From positions 16,239 through 80,238 of the forward strand of contig JAAYEC010000075.1 of the NCBI GenBank assembly GCA_012728915.1: a stretch of 64,000 bases of DNA, read 5' to 3'. The stretch is from Deltaproteobacteria bacterium. GTDB lineage: Bacteria; Desulfobacterota; Syntrophia; Syntrophales; UBA2192. The first letter of the stretch is position 1; each line of letters starts with the position of its first letter. This document shows, piece by piece, positions 8,197 through 17,240 of this stretch. The notes under the pieces were generated by a model, which worked only from the letters and a program-made list of their open reading frames with translations, had not been told where the DNA came from and ran no database searches. Made by a program: the position numbers and the translations under genes.

Positions 8197-8225
8197 AGCA
8201 TAAAGCGTAGCGCTGTGTTTGTCAA
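8197..8225 (-). promoter_or_regulatory. sigma-70 promoter of the cimA-leuCDB operon
   Basis: Minus strand: TTGACA (8225-8220), a 17-base spacer, TATGCT (8202-8197). Start expected near 8190. It lies just downstream of the protease stop codon at 8233. Confidence 0.8.
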
Positions 8226-8232
8226 CGAAAAT

Positions 8233-10185
8233 TTACCGGGGGGGAGGCCTGTCGTCTCTCCGGATGCCGCAGAGAAGGAGAGCGGCGGCACCGAGCCACC
8301 CGAGCATCCCGACGGTCTCCGCTTTCGCGCCCAGCAGGGCATCGCTTGCATCCGCAAGGGGGGTGAGCATCGCTCTCGTGCCGGCTCGCAGGCTCTCGTC
8401 CGCGGCGATGAGATCGGCCAGAGAGGGTGAAAGCGCGTAGTAGAGCCCCACGAAGGCCCTGCCCGAGGTGGAGGGCAGCAGGTAGGCGTCGCGGAATCCC
8501 CGCAGCGCCACCACGCGCGGCTCGAGCGCCGAGCCGAAGGCCGCCGTGGCGATGAAGCACCCGCCGCCTCCCCCGCCGCCGCCGCTGCCGCCCGATACGG
8601 CCGGTCCGACGGTGGTGAAGGTCCATGCGCTCGAGGAGGCAAGCGCCACCCCCTCGCTGTCCTGCACGGCACTCGTCAGCGTCGCCGTGTAGGTCGTGCC
8701 ATAAGCGAGATTCGACAACGGGGTGAAGGTGGCCGTCAGGGTGCCCCCATTGTAGGACACGGCCCCCGCGACAGGGACGCCCCCCTGCGTGAGCGTGAAG
8801 GACGAGGTCGTGATCGACGCCGCGCTCATGGTCTCGCTGAAGGTCGCCGTGACGGACGTGTCGACAGCCACATCGGCAGCTCCAGGGGTGGGGCTTCTTC
8901 CCGAGATCGTCGGCGGCACACCGGCCTGGGTCACCGCGTAGGAGTGGCCCGCGATGGTGATGGTTCCCGTCCGCTGCTTCGCCCCCGTGTTTTCGGCAAC
9001 GCTGTAAGTGACCGTCCCGTTCCCCGTGCCGCTCGAGCCGCCGGTGATCGTGATCCAGGCGTTGTTGGAAACGGCGAGCCACGAACAGGTCCCGCCCGTT
9101 GTCACCGTCACGCTGCCCGTCGAGGCATCGGCGGAAACGGACGCATTCGCCGATTGAAGCGAATACGCACAGGAGCCCGCGAACGAGACGCCCAGCGACT
9201 GAAATCGCCTTGCCGTGGTGTACGGCGGCATGGAACAGCCATAATTCATCCTCATCTTCATGCGGAACAAGCCATTCGGCCGATCTCCGCCCGAAGTGCC
9301 CCAACTGTTGAGGACGATCCAGTAGTGTTTGGCCGGATCGGCATCGTCGTCGTTGTATCCGACAACGATGACCGCATGGCCTCCACCCTCGTCGGGTGAG
9401 TCATCGTATTCGGTTCCACAATATGTATCGGGATTCCACAATGCCATTTCGTTCTGGTTGTTCCAGAAGGTGTAAAAGGAATCCCAGGCTGCACGGTTCG
9501 GCAGATAATAGGAAAGCCATACGCCCTTTCCCTGGTTGAGGATCGCCTTGATGTTGAGTATTGCATCGTCCTGGCTGACGGAGGTCGTCGTGATCGTCTG
9601 AACAGTCAGGGTCGAGGAGAAGGCATAGTTCGTCGGGTACCGGGACACGGATCCACAGGAACCCGAACAAATGCCGTCGTTGTCGATATACGCCGCACCC
9701 GGGTTCGACCAGGGAACGGCGAAACCCTGGCCGTTATAAAAGCTCGCAAACATGGTTAGGTTTCCACCACCACATGCACAATCGCCGGTCTTGCATGAAT
9801 TCAGAAATTGGATGGATAGCCTGTCCTTGATCGAAAGTCCTGACTGGAGGGCGAGTTCCAGCAAGCCTGTCCCTGCCCATACCCAGCAGTTACCGCACAT
9901 GCCTTGGTTCCGCTCGGACGGCGTATATTGGATATTGTCCAGAAGGCTCAGATAGGCACCAAGCCTCTGATCTGTCGCCATGACGAGCCCGGCCCGGACG
10001 AGTTCGTCAATGGCCGCCCTGGGCGCATTCTCGTACTCTCGCTCCCACCTCTCCAAGGTCTTGGCATCAGGGCGCATGACGGGAGGTCGCGGCTTCGGAC
10101 TTCCCTGGGAGAACGCGCTGGACGCATAACCCACGGCAAGGGCCAGGGACAGAAGAAGAGTCAAGCCGGTTCGGGTCTTTCTCAT
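8233..10185 (-). CDS. secreted papain-like (C1A) cysteine protease with BACON, Ig-like and CFI-box C-terminal domains
   Basis: 650 aa from ATG 10185 (AGGA 8 bases upstream); ATG 10203 is an alternative. Signal peptide [20 protein letters not shown]. Papain catalytic set: '[12 protein letters not shown]' (oxyanion Gln about 94, nucleophile Cys about 100), '[13 protein letters not shown]' (His), '[13 protein letters not shown]' (Asn). The usual large propeptide inhibitor is short. A BACON-type beta domain (about 335-420, '[18 protein letters not shown]'), a bacterial Ig-like/SbsA domain (about 425-525, '[20 protein letters not shown]'), a Gly-rich linker and the '[16 protein letters not shown]' CFI-box follow, then a final hydrophobic helix. 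Probably exported and processed or anchored at the surface. Lies at the end of the export operon; substrate unknown. Confidence 0.85.
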   Translation of the reverse strand: MRKTRTGLTLLLSLALAVGYASSAFSQGSPKPRPPVMRPDAKTLERWEREYENAPRAAIDELVRAGLVMATDQRLGAYLSLLDNIQYTPSERNQGMCGNCWVWAGTGLLELALQSGLSIKDRLSIQFLNSCKTGDCACGGGNLTMFASFYNGQGFAVPWSNPGAAYIDNDGICSGSCGSVSRYPTNYAFSSTLTVQTITTTSVSQDDAILNIKAILNQGKGVWLSYYLPNRAAWDSFYTFWNNQNEMALWNPDTYCGTEYDDSPDEGGGHAVIVVGYNDDDADPAKHYWIVLNSWGTSGGDRPNGLFRMKMRMNYGCSMPPYTTARRFQSLGVSFAGSCAYSLQSANASVSADASTGSVTVTTGGTCSWLAVSNNAWITITGGSSGTGNGTVTYSVAENTGAKQRTGTITIAGHSYAVTQAGVPPTISGRSPTPGAADVAVDTSVTATFSETMSAASITTSSFTLTQGGVPVAGAVSYNGGTLTATFTPLSNLAYGTTYTATLTSAVQDSEGVALASSSAWTFTTVGPAVSGGSGGGGGGGGCFIATAAFGSALEPRVVALRGFRDAYLLPSTSGRAFVGLYYALSPSLADLIAADESLRAGTRAMLTPLADASDALLGAKAETVGMLGWLGAAALLLCGIRRDDRPPPR

Positions 10186-10273
10186 GGGGTCAGTCCTGCG
10201 CATGAATTCCTTCGACGATGCGGAAACGAGGTATCCTGCCGTTCCTGCTCACCGGGCCCCGTCGAGACCTCCC

Positions 10274-10741
10274 TCAGCGGGGCGCCGGCGGGGGGAAATC
10301 GAACAGGACCGGCGTGCAGGTCCCCCGCGTGATCACCCGGAGCGTACAGCCCACCCGTGTTCCCGGCCGGATGTCAAGTTGTTCGACGTAGGCCCTGTCG
10401 GGAGGCATCTCCCGGTCCGGCAGGAGAGGAAAGGTCCTCTCGAGCGCCGATTTCCCGAGGGGCTCCTCGACGACCCCGTCGGGGATGAAGCGGAATCTTA
10501 CGTCGAATCGCCCGCTTGCGGCCGTTGAGGGGGTCACCGAGACGATCTCGGCCTGCCCGGGGTAGGACCTGTACTCGCAGGGTCCTCCTACCAGGGGTTC
10601 CCGTGCAATTTCCGAACCTGTTTTGGAGCAACCGATCCCCGGCAGTGCCGCCACCAGGAGAACAATCGCCCAAAAGCCCGCTCTCTCGAGGAAACCCGCC
10701 CGGGCGCCCGCCGCGTCCCCCCGGTCCCTTCTGCTGTCCAT
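10274..10741 (-). CDS. putative lipoprotein of unknown function
   Basis: 155 aa from ATG 10741, chosen because GGAGG lies 6 bases upstream; the open frame extends further but without a better start. A long basic N-terminus precedes a hydrophobic stretch (FWAIVLLVAALPGIGC) ending in a lipobox, so a lipid anchor at Cys is likely. The mature part (about 120 aa) is beta-rich ('GRFDVRFRFIPDGVVEEPLG') and contains three further Cys. No family recognised. It starts 19 bp after the TolC-like gene stops and precedes the protease, which suggests a periplasmic or surface accessory to the export system. Confidence 0.6.
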   Translation of the reverse strand: MDSRRDRGDAAGARAGFLERAGFWAIVLLVAALPGIGCSKTGSEIAREPLVGGPCEYRSYPGQAEIVSVTPSTAASGRFDVRFRFIPDGVVEEPLGKSALERTFPLLPDREMPPDRAYVEQLDIRPGTRVGCTLRVITRGTCTPVLFDFPPPAPR

Positions 10742-10760
10742 ACGATCCTCCCTGTTCCGG

Positions 10761-12122
10761 TCACCTGTCTTTTTTTGTCTCCGGCCTGTCACCCTCTTCC
10801 CAGCCGACCCCCATGGCCCGATCGAGCACCGCCCGCGCGATCCGGTAGTCGCACAGGGCATTGGACCAGGAGGCCCTGGCCGAGGTCAGCAGCGTGAGGG
10901 CATCGAGAACGTCCGTCATCCGGGATACCTGCTCCCGGTAACGCTCCTGGTTGATCCGGTAGTTCTCCTCGGCCTGCTCGATTGACTTTTCCGTCACGGC
11001 GATGAGCGCTTCGGCCTCCTTCACCGCGAGCCAGGCGTTTTTCACCTCGAGAGAGACCTGATCCTGGACGCCGGTCAGCATGTTCCGCGCCTGTTTCTCC
11101 TGGCTGACGCTCGCATCTCGGGCATACTTCGTGCGCCCCCACTCCCAGAGATCCCACGTCGCCACGGCCGCGACGGACCAGTTCTCGGGGTCCCGGTATC
11201 GGGAGCCGTTGAGGTCGCCGCCGTCGCCGTAGCGCTGGTAGCTGCCGACCACATTCAGCGACGGGTAGAACTCGCTCTCCACGACCCTGACCCTCTTGCC
11301 CGCCTGCTCGGCCCTCGCGGCAAAGAGGCGGATTTCGGGCCTGTTCTCGAGGGCCGTTTTCAGGCACTCCTCGAAGGGGGTCTCGTAAGGGGTGTGGCCG
11401 AGGATGTCCTCCACCTCGGCTGCCGCGTCGATGGAGCGCCGCAGCACCGTGTTGAACCGGGCCTTGGCCTCCAGCAGCCTGTTCTCGGCCCGGACGAGAC
11501 CCTGGGTGCCGTCGGCCAGCCTCACCTCGGCCTGCAGGTAATCGTTGCGGGGGACCAGGCCCACCTCGTAAAAACTCTTCGCCAGGTCCCTCTGGGCCGA
11601 GAGCTGCTCGACGGACTGCTTCGCCACGCCGACGAGACGCCGTGCCTTGAGGATGGTGAAATACGAACGTTTCACCTCCAGAACGATGTCCTGCAGCGTT
11701 CCCCGTTCTTCCTGCCTCGACGCGTCAACCCCCAGCCTCTGGATATCGTAGTTCGCCTTGATCCGTCCCCCCGTGAAGAGGGGCTGCCGGGCATCGAGGG
11801 ACCAGGTGTAGTTGTTCTCCGTCCCGGTGATCTTCTCGCCGATGGGCGCATCGAGCCTCACGAAGGGCTCCTCGTTGAGCCTCGTGTACCCGTAAGACGT
11901 GCTGATCTTGGGGAGAAACCCCGTGAAGGCCTCCTTCCGCCTCGCCTCCGATGCAAGGACCCCTTCCCGTGCCGACTGGATGACGACGCTTTGTTTCAGC
12001 GCAAGGGCAATGCTTTCCTCCAGCGTCATCGCCGCCGCACCCTTCTGCGCCCCGGCGACATTGAGCGAGATCAGGACCCAGCATGCGCCGGTGATGGTTC
12101 CAATCCGTGTGAATCGTTTCAT
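10761..12122 (-). CDS. TolC-family outer-membrane efflux protein
   Basis: 453 aa from ATG 12122 (GAGGTGAG about 8 bases upstream). The signal peptide region 'RIGTITGACWVLISLNVAGA' is followed by two OEP repeats of long coiled-coil helices: 'MTLEESIALALKQSVVIQSA' to about 235, and 'ECLKTALENRPEIRLFAARA' onward. 'SLDARQPLFTGGRIKANY' and 'ATWDLWEWGRTKYARD' are the equivalent strand-plus-helix units of TolC proteins. It would form the trimeric outer-membrane exit duct for the MFP/ABC-2 exporter encoded upstream (12214-17215). Confidence 0.9.
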   Translation of the reverse strand: MKRFTRIGTITGACWVLISLNVAGAQKGAAAMTLEESIALALKQSVVIQSAREGVLASEARRKEAFTGFLPKISTSYGYTRLNEEPFVRLDAPIGEKITGTENNYTWSLDARQPLFTGGRIKANYDIQRLGVDASRQEERGTLQDIVLEVKRSYFTILKARRLVGVAKQSVEQLSAQRDLAKSFYEVGLVPRNDYLQAEVRLADGTQGLVRAENRLLEAKARFNTVLRRSIDAAAEVEDILGHTPYETPFEECLKTALENRPEIRLFAARAEQAGKRVRVVESEFYPSLNVVGSYQRYGDGGDLNGSRYRDPENWSVAAVATWDLWEWGRTKYARDASVSQEKQARNMLTGVQDQVSLEVKNAWLAVKEAEALIAVTEKSIEQAEENYRINQERYREQVSRMTDVLDALTLLTSARASWSNALCDYRIARAVLDRAMGVGWEEGDRPETKKDR

Positions 12123-12213
12123 ACCGCTCACCTCACTGCCGTGCATGTATGATCAACAGGCCCTTCCTTACCCTTTCCTCACTTCTTCCGCTTCCTTCAC
12201 CGTCACGAAGCGG

Positions 12214-13335
12214 CTAATCCAGCCTCTTCCGGAACCGCCCCACGGCCCCGGCAAACACCGCCGCCCCCAGGATGACGAGGGCCAGGTACTGGGGCCAGAG
12301 GACCTCCATCCCCACGCCCTTGAGAAAGACGCCCCGGATGATGACGATCATGAAGCGAAGGGGGTTCAGGCAGGTGAGCCACTGCACCGCGACCGGCATG
12401 TTCTCGATGGGAAAGATGAACCCGGAGAGCATGAAAAAGGGCACGATGAAGAAGAAGGTCGTCATCATGGCCTGCTGCTGGGTGGCCGAAATCGTGGAAA
12501 TGAAGAGACCGATGCCGAGGTTGCTCAGCAGAAAGAGGCACACGCCCGCGAACATCAGCAGGACGCTGCCCCGCATGGGCACGTCGAACCAGAAGACGGC
12601 AAAGAGGCTCACCGCCACCATCTGGGCAATCGAGATCAGGGTGTAGGGGATCGTCTTGCCGAGGATCAGCTCGAAAGGCCGCATGGGCGTCACGATGAGC
12701 TGCTCCATGGTCCCCACCTCCTTCTCCTTGATGATCGCCATGGACGTGAAGAGCAGCGAGATGATCATGATCAGGACGGCGACAATGCCGGGGACGAAGA
12801 AGTCCCGGCTCTCCAGGTTCGGGTTGAACCAGGTCCTGGTGCGGGCGTCGATGCGGCCGTAGTCGACCCGCTGGGGAACCAATTCGCGGAGGAAGTCCTG
12901 GCTGAGCTTCTCGAGGACCTGCAACGTGTAGGCGACCCGCACCCCGGCGAGGTTGCTCATGCTGCCGTCGGCCAGCACCTGGACGGCGGCCGTCCGGCCG
13001 CTGCGAACGCGCTCGCTGAAGTCGGGGGCGATCTTGACGGCCACGTCCACCCGGCGCCGCAGCAGGAGCTCCTCCAGTTCCCGGGGATCGTCCACGCGGT
13101 GCGTGATCCGGAAGACGGGGCTCCCCTCGAAGGCCTGGCTCACGAGCCGGCTCTCCCTCGTCCGGGACTGGTCGAGAATCCCCATCTTGATGTCCCGCAC
13201 GTCCGTCGAGACCACGTAGCCGAAGATGAGGAGCTGGATGAACGGCATGACGACGAGAATGGGCCGGTTCTTCCGGTCCCGGAAGAGCTGGATGAACTCC
13301 TTGCGGACGATCTCGCGGATCCGGACCCGGTTCAT
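12214..13335 (-). CDS. ABC-2 type permease (YbhR/YhhJ-like)
   Basis: 373 aa. An N-terminal helix after 'EIVRKEFIQLFRDRKNRPIL', a large periplasmic domain (about 45-180), then five membrane helices with the ABC-2 motif 'IKEKEVGTMEQLIVTPMRPF' and 'NPLRFMIVIIRGVFLKGVGM'. It pairs with the neighbouring permease (13337-14476), whose stop codon is one base away. Part of an exporter resembling E. coli YbhGFSR; substrate unknown, possibly hydrophobic drugs or envelope components. Confidence 0.88.
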   Translation of the reverse strand: MNRVRIREIVRKEFIQLFRDRKNRPILVVMPFIQLLIFGYVVSTDVRDIKMGILDQSRTRESRLVSQAFEGSPVFRITHRVDDPRELEELLLRRRVDVAVKIAPDFSERVRSGRTAAVQVLADGSMSNLAGVRVAYTLQVLEKLSQDFLRELVPQRVDYGRIDARTRTWFNPNLESRDFFVPGIVAVLIMIISLLFTSMAIIKEKEVGTMEQLIVTPMRPFELILGKTIPYTLISIAQMVAVSLFAVFWFDVPMRGSVLLMFAGVCLFLLSNLGIGLFISTISATQQQAMMTTFFFIVPFFMLSGFIFPIENMPVAVQWLTCLNPLRFMIVIIRGVFLKGVGMEVLWPQYLALVILGAAVFAGAVGRFRKRLD

Positions 13336-13336
13336 C

Positions 13337-14476
13337 CTAGAGGCCCTCCCTGCGCATCTTCACGACGGCCACCGCCGCGCTGAGGCCGAACATGGCAAGC
13401 AGCACGAGATAGCTCGGCCACAGGTAACCCATCCCCACGTTCCGCAGGAACAGGCCGTTCAGAATGTCGATGTAGTACGTCGCCGGGACGATGTAGGTCA
13501 CGGCCTGGAGCATCCGGGGCATGTTCTCCACGGGAAAGACGAAGTTCGACAGCAGAAGGGCCGGCAGGTACGACGCGAGAAGCGCGATCTGATTGGCCAC
13601 GAGCTGGGACTTCGTGGCGATCGAGATGAAGAGCCCGAGCCCGAGCGCCACGGACAGGTACAGCGACGAGGCGAGGATCATGAGCCAGAAACTCCCCTTC
13701 ATGACGATCCCGAAGAGCAGCTGCCCCATGAGAAGCGCCACGAGGACATCCGTCATGGCGATGAGGAAGTAGGGGATGGCTTTCCCCGCGAGGAACTCGA
13801 AGGCGTTCAGCGGCAGGGAGCGGATGGTTTCCATGGTCCCGTTTTCGTACTCCCTCGCGATGACGAGCGAGGTCAGCATGGCCCCCACGATCATGATGAT
13901 GACGGCGATGATGCCGGGCACGATGAAGTTGCGGCTCTCGAGCTCCTCGTTGAACCAGACCCGGACGCGCCCCTCCACGGGCGGGCGCAGCCCGTCGATC
14001 CCCTGCCGGTCCAGGAAATCGGCCAGGAGCCTGCCGTTGTAGCGCTCGACGAAGGAAATGATGTAACCGCGGGAGATCGATCCGATGTTCGGGTCGCTCG
14101 CGTCGATGAGGACCTGCAGGGGCGCGTCGCGGTTCGATCGGATGTCCTCGGTCCACCGCGGCGGAACGACAATGGCGATCGTGGCCTTGCCCGCGTCGAG
14201 CCACTCCGCGGCGGTACGGTCGTCGGGCAGGATGGCCGCCAGGTGGAAGTAGGCCGACGCGTCGAGGCGGCCTGCAAAATCCCTGGAGAGCGACGTGCGG
14301 TCGTGATCGACGACGACGACCTTCACGTTGTCCACGTCGAGCGAAAGCGCATAGCCGAACAGCAGGATGAGCACGAGCGGCAGCGCAAAGGCCATGTACA
14401 GGCTCCGGTAGTCCCGGACGATGTGGTAGAACTCCTTCCGGGCCACGGCCTGCACGTTTCGGGGATGGATCAGCAT
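13337..14476 (-). CDS. ABC-2 type permease (YbhS-like)
   Basis: 379 aa with the same architecture as its downstream partner: 'VARKEFYHIVRDYRSLYMAF', a periplasmic domain, then membrane helices with 'IAREYENGTMETIRSLPLNA' and 'AVTYIVPATYYIDILNGLFL'. The two permeases would form a heterodimeric channel served by the two ATPases encoded just upstream. It starts 50 bp after the second ATPase gene; that gap carries a GAACAGACG-type repeat. Confidence 0.88.
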   Translation of the reverse strand: MLIHPRNVQAVARKEFYHIVRDYRSLYMAFALPLVLILLFGYALSLDVDNVKVVVVDHDRTSLSRDFAGRLDASAYFHLAAILPDDRTAAEWLDAGKATIAIVVPPRWTEDIRSNRDAPLQVLIDASDPNIGSISRGYIISFVERYNGRLLADFLDRQGIDGLRPPVEGRVRVWFNEELESRNFIVPGIIAVIIMIVGAMLTSLVIAREYENGTMETIRSLPLNAFEFLAGKAIPYFLIAMTDVLVALLMGQLLFGIVMKGSFWLMILASSLYLSVALGLGLFISIATKSQLVANQIALLASYLPALLLSNFVFPVENMPRMLQAVTYIVPATYYIDILNGLFLRNVGMGYLWPSYLVLLAMFGLSAAVAVVKMRREGL

Positions 14477-14479
14477 CGC

Positions 14480-14590
14480 AGTCTGTTCCGTCTGTTCGAT
14501 CTGTTCGGTCTATGCCGTCTGTTCCGTCATGCCTTCTTATTCCCTCCCTCTTCCCCCTGGTTCCTGGACCCTGTACCCTGAACCCTTTCT
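14480..14590 (-). repeat. degenerate tandem repeats at the 3' end of the ATPase gene (two families)
   Basis: Minus strand: GGGTNCA-type units (CAGGGTACAGGGTCCAGG) inside the last codons of the ATPase gene, then a run of GAACAGACG-type units (ACGGAACAGACGGCATAGAC and on) between its stop codon and the permease start. The ATPase tail 'VQGTGSRNQGEEGGNKKA' is encoded by the first array. Confidence 0.6.
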
Positions 14591-15363
14591 TTTTTCATCA
14601 GCCGGATGAACGCCTCGTTCAGCGTGGCCCCTTCCTCGCCGGGGCAGGCCCCGCGGATGATCTCCCCGGGGCTGCCGATGGCGACGATGCGGCCCTCGTT
14701 GATCATGACGATGCGGTCGCAGTTCAGGGCCTCGTCCATGTAGTGCGTCGTGACGAAGACGGTGACCCCCTGCCCGGCCAGCTCGCGGATGAATTCCCAG
14801 AAATGGCGCCGGGTGCCGGGATCGACGCCCGAGGTGGGCTCGTCCAGGAACAGGATCTCCGGACGGTGCAGCAGGGCACAGGCCAGCGCCAGGCGCTGGC
14901 GCCAGCCCGGCGCGAGCTCCCGCGTCAGCCGGTCACGCATCCCGCCGAGCCGGGCCATGCCGAGGGCCCACTCCGTGCGCTCCGGCCAGTCCCTCTCGGG
15001 AACGCTGTAGATCCCCAGGTAGAAGCGGATGTTCTCCACCGGCGTGAGGTCCTCGTAGAGCGAGAATTTCTGGGACATGTACCCGATCGTCTGCTTGATC
15101 GACTCGGACTGGCGCACGACATCGTAGCCCGCCACGAGACCGGAGCCTGCCGACGGCGTGATGATGCCGCAGAGCATGCGGATGGTCGTCGATTTTCCGG
15201 CGCCGTTGGGGCCGAGGAACCCGAAGATCTCGCCGCGGTCGATGGAGAAGCTGACGCGGTCGACGGCGACAAAATCGCCGAATCGCTTCTCCAGGTCCCG
15301 AACCGAGACGATGGGAGTCCCATTTTCTCCGCTGCCGGCCGCGCCCGGCTGACGATTCCTCAC
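14527..15363 (-). CDS. ABC exporter ATPase, second half of a YbhF-like pair
   Basis: 278 aa from a GTG at 15363 that overlaps the upstream stop codon (GTGA). Walker A 'GFLGPNGAGKSTTIRM', Walker B 'EILFLDEPTSGVDP' and the H-loop 'VFVTTHYMDEA' are intact. The signature motif is altered to 'RELAPGWRQRLALA' in place of LSGGQ. The last 18 or so residues are low-complexity and encoded by a repeat array. In E. coli YbhF two such ATPases are fused; here they are two genes. Confidence 0.88.
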   Translation of the reverse strand: MRNRQPGAAGSGENGTPIVSVRDLEKRFGDFVAVDRVSFSIDRGEIFGFLGPNGAGKSTTIRMLCGIITPSAGSGLVAGYDVVRQSESIKQTIGYMSQKFSLYEDLTPVENIRFYLGIYSVPERDWPERTEWALGMARLGGMRDRLTRELAPGWRQRLALACALLHRPEILFLDEPTSGVDPGTRRHFWEFIRELAGQGVTVFVTTHYMDEALNCDRIVMINEGRIVAIGSPGEIIRGACPGEEGATLNEAFIRLMKKERVQGTGSRNQGEEGGNKKA

Positions 15364-16133
15364 CGTTCTGCCGCCTCCGCTTCCCCGCTGCCGGACCCGA
15401 ACCCGTCCCGCGCCGTCTCCCCGTCCGTCTCCTCGATCCGCCGGATCATGGCCTCTTCGAGAGTCGCAAAGGGGGAGCGGATCTCGCCGGGCGTTCCCTC
15501 CGCCAGGATGGACGCGCGGTGCATCAGGGCGAGCCGGTCGCATTTTTCGCCCTCGTCGAGGTAGGCCGTCGAGACGACGATCGTCATCCCCGAGCGCCTC
15601 ATCTCGAGGAGGATCTCCCAGAACTCCTGCCGCGAGACGGGATCGACGCCGTTGGTCGGCTCGTCGAGGATCAGGACCCGCGGCTCGTGCACCAGCACGC
15701 AGGCAAGGCCCAGCTTCTGCTTCATGCCGCCCGAGAGCTTCCCCGCCGGCCGGTCGGCAAAGGGCAGGAGGTTCGAAAACCCGAGGTACCGCTCGCGTCT
15801 CGACTTCCGCTCCCGGCGCGGGATGCCGAAGATGTCCATGAAGAAGGCAAGGTTCTCGTCGACCGTGAGATCGGCCCAGAGACCGAAGCGCTGGGGCATG
15901 TACCCGATGAGCCGCTTCACCTTCCGCTGCTCGCCCCTGACGTCGAGACCTCCCAGGGCGATCCGCCCGGCGCCCGGCGGAAGCATGGTGGCCATCATGC
16001 GCAGAAGCGTCGACTTGCCCGCTCCGTCGGAGCCCACGAGCCCGAAGATCGAGCCCTCCTCGACCGCCAGCGACACGTCCCGCACGGCCTCCACCTGCCC
16101 GAACCGGCAGGAGACGTTCTCGACCTCGATCAT
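15360..16133 (-). CDS. ABC exporter ATPase, first half of a YbhF-like pair
   Basis: 257 aa from ATG 16133 (AAGGA 6-7 bases upstream; a GTG at 16151 would add six residues). Walker A 'GLVGSDGAGKSTLLRM', signature 'KLSGGMKQKLGLACVL' and Walker B 'VLILDEPTNGVDP' are intact, but the switch His is absent ('VVSTAYLDEGEKCDR'). Together with the neighbouring ATPase this predicts one good and one weak composite ATP site. Translationally coupled (4-base overlap) to the second ATPase. Confidence 0.88.
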   Translation of the reverse strand: MIEVENVSCRFGQVEAVRDVSLAVEEGSIFGLVGSDGAGKSTLLRMMATMLPPGAGRIALGGLDVRGEQRKVKRLIGYMPQRFGLWADLTVDENLAFFMDIFGIPRRERKSRRERYLGFSNLLPFADRPAGKLSGGMKQKLGLACVLVHEPRVLILDEPTNGVDPVSRQEFWEILLEMRRSGMTIVVSTAYLDEGEKCDRLALMHRASILAEGTPGEIRSPFATLEEAMIRRIEETDGETARDGFGSGSGEAEAAER

Positions 16134-16200
16134 GGGCTTTCCTTCAGTCACGATGGTTTCTTCCCCTGCCTTTCGCCCTTCGCCTTATGCCTTTCACCTC
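16134..16200 (-). repeat. AAGGC-type degenerate repeat array after the MFP stop codon
   Basis: Minus strand, directly after the TGA of the MFP gene: GGTGAAAGGCATAAGGCGAA then GGGCGAAAGGCAGGGG. Same family as arrays at 23.6, 29.0-29.1, 30.06 and 46.3 kb. Confidence 0.6.
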
Positions 16201-17215
16201 ATCTGATCCACACATCCGCCGGCATCCCCGTCTTGAGCTCCAGGTTCGGGTTCGGCACGGCCACCTCCACGAGGTAGACAAGCTTCACGCGTTCCTTCTG
16301 CGTCTGGATGATCTTGGGGGTGAACTCCCCCTCGGGCGAGATGAAGCTGACCGTGCCCTCGAAGGTTTTCCCGGCGTGGCTGTCCACCTTCACGTCGGCC
16401 TTCTGTCCCGGCCTGACCTGTCCGATCTCCGTCTCGCCGACGTAGATTTTGACTTTGACGCCGGAGAGATCGGACAGGGTCATTGCCTGGCGGGTGGGCG
16501 TCACGACCTCGCCGGGCTCGATGTTGCGGCTCGTCACGATCCCCGGGAAGGGGGCCCGCAGTTCCGTGCGCTCCAGCTGGATCCGGGCCTGCTCCAGGGC
16601 GGCCTTCGACGCCGCGGCTTGGGCCCTGGCCGCCTCCAGCTCACGCTCCATGGCCCCGATCCGGCCCAGATTGCTCTTCGCCTGGCGCAGAACGGCCTCG
16701 GCCTCAGCCACCCGGGACCGGGCCGTGTCATCGTTGAGCTTGACCCCTTCCCACTCTTTTTTCGAGACGACCTGCCGCGCGTAGAGCTGGTCGTAGCGCT
16801 CCCGGTTCGACTGCGCCTCCGTCAGCACGTCCCGCGCGTTCGCCAGCCCCGCTTCGGCCCTGGCCACGTCGTCGGGCAGAGCCCTGCGGCTGACCTCGAG
16901 GATCGCCGCCAGCTGGGCGGCGCCCTTCTCGGCCCGATCCAGCGTGGCCCGGGCCTGCTCGTGGGCCGCCTCGAACTCGCTGCGGTCGAGTTCCGCCAGC
17001 GGCTGGTCCTTCTCCACCCGCTGCCCCTCCGTGACGAGCACCTTCACGACCCTTCCCCCGACCTGGAAGGACAGGTTCGAAAGGGTTGCGGCCTCGATCG
17101 TCCCCGAATAGGTCAGGCCGCCTTTCTTCGCACCCTGCTGGCCGAGCCAGACGACAAGCCCCGCACCGAGCAGCAGCAGGACAAACGAACCGATGATGAT
17201 CTTCTTCTTTTTCAA
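16199..17215 (-). CDS. HlyD-family membrane fusion protein (YbhG-like)
   Basis: 338 aa. N-terminal membrane anchor (IIIGSFVLLLLGAGLVVWLG), biotinyl-lipoyl-like half 'SFQVGGRVVKVLVTEGQRVE', a long coiled-coil hairpin (about 75-205, Ala/Glu/Arg-rich), the second lipoyl half 'TELRAPFPGIVTSRNIEPGE', and a beta-barrel part ending 'LKTGMPADVWIR'. It links the inner-membrane exporter to the TolC-like duct. First structural gene after the TetR regulator (25 bp gap), as in the cecR-ybhGFSR locus of E. coli. Confidence 0.9.
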   Translation of the reverse strand: MKKKKIIIGSFVLLLLGAGLVVWLGQQGAKKGGLTYSGTIEAATLSNLSFQVGGRVVKVLVTEGQRVEKDQPLAELDRSEFEAAHEQARATLDRAEKGAAQLAAILEVSRRALPDDVARAEAGLANARDVLTEAQSNRERYDQLYARQVVSKKEWEGVKLNDDTARSRVAEAEAVLRQAKSNLGRIGAMERELEAARAQAAASKAALEQARIQLERTELRAPFPGIVTSRNIEPGEVVTPTRQAMTLSDLSGVKVKIYVGETEIGQVRPGQKADVKVDSHAGKTFEGTVSFISPEGEFTPKIIQTQKERVKLVYLVEVAVPNPNLELKTGMPADVWIR

Positions 17216-17240
17216 CGGAATCCTCCTCCCCTCCCGACTG

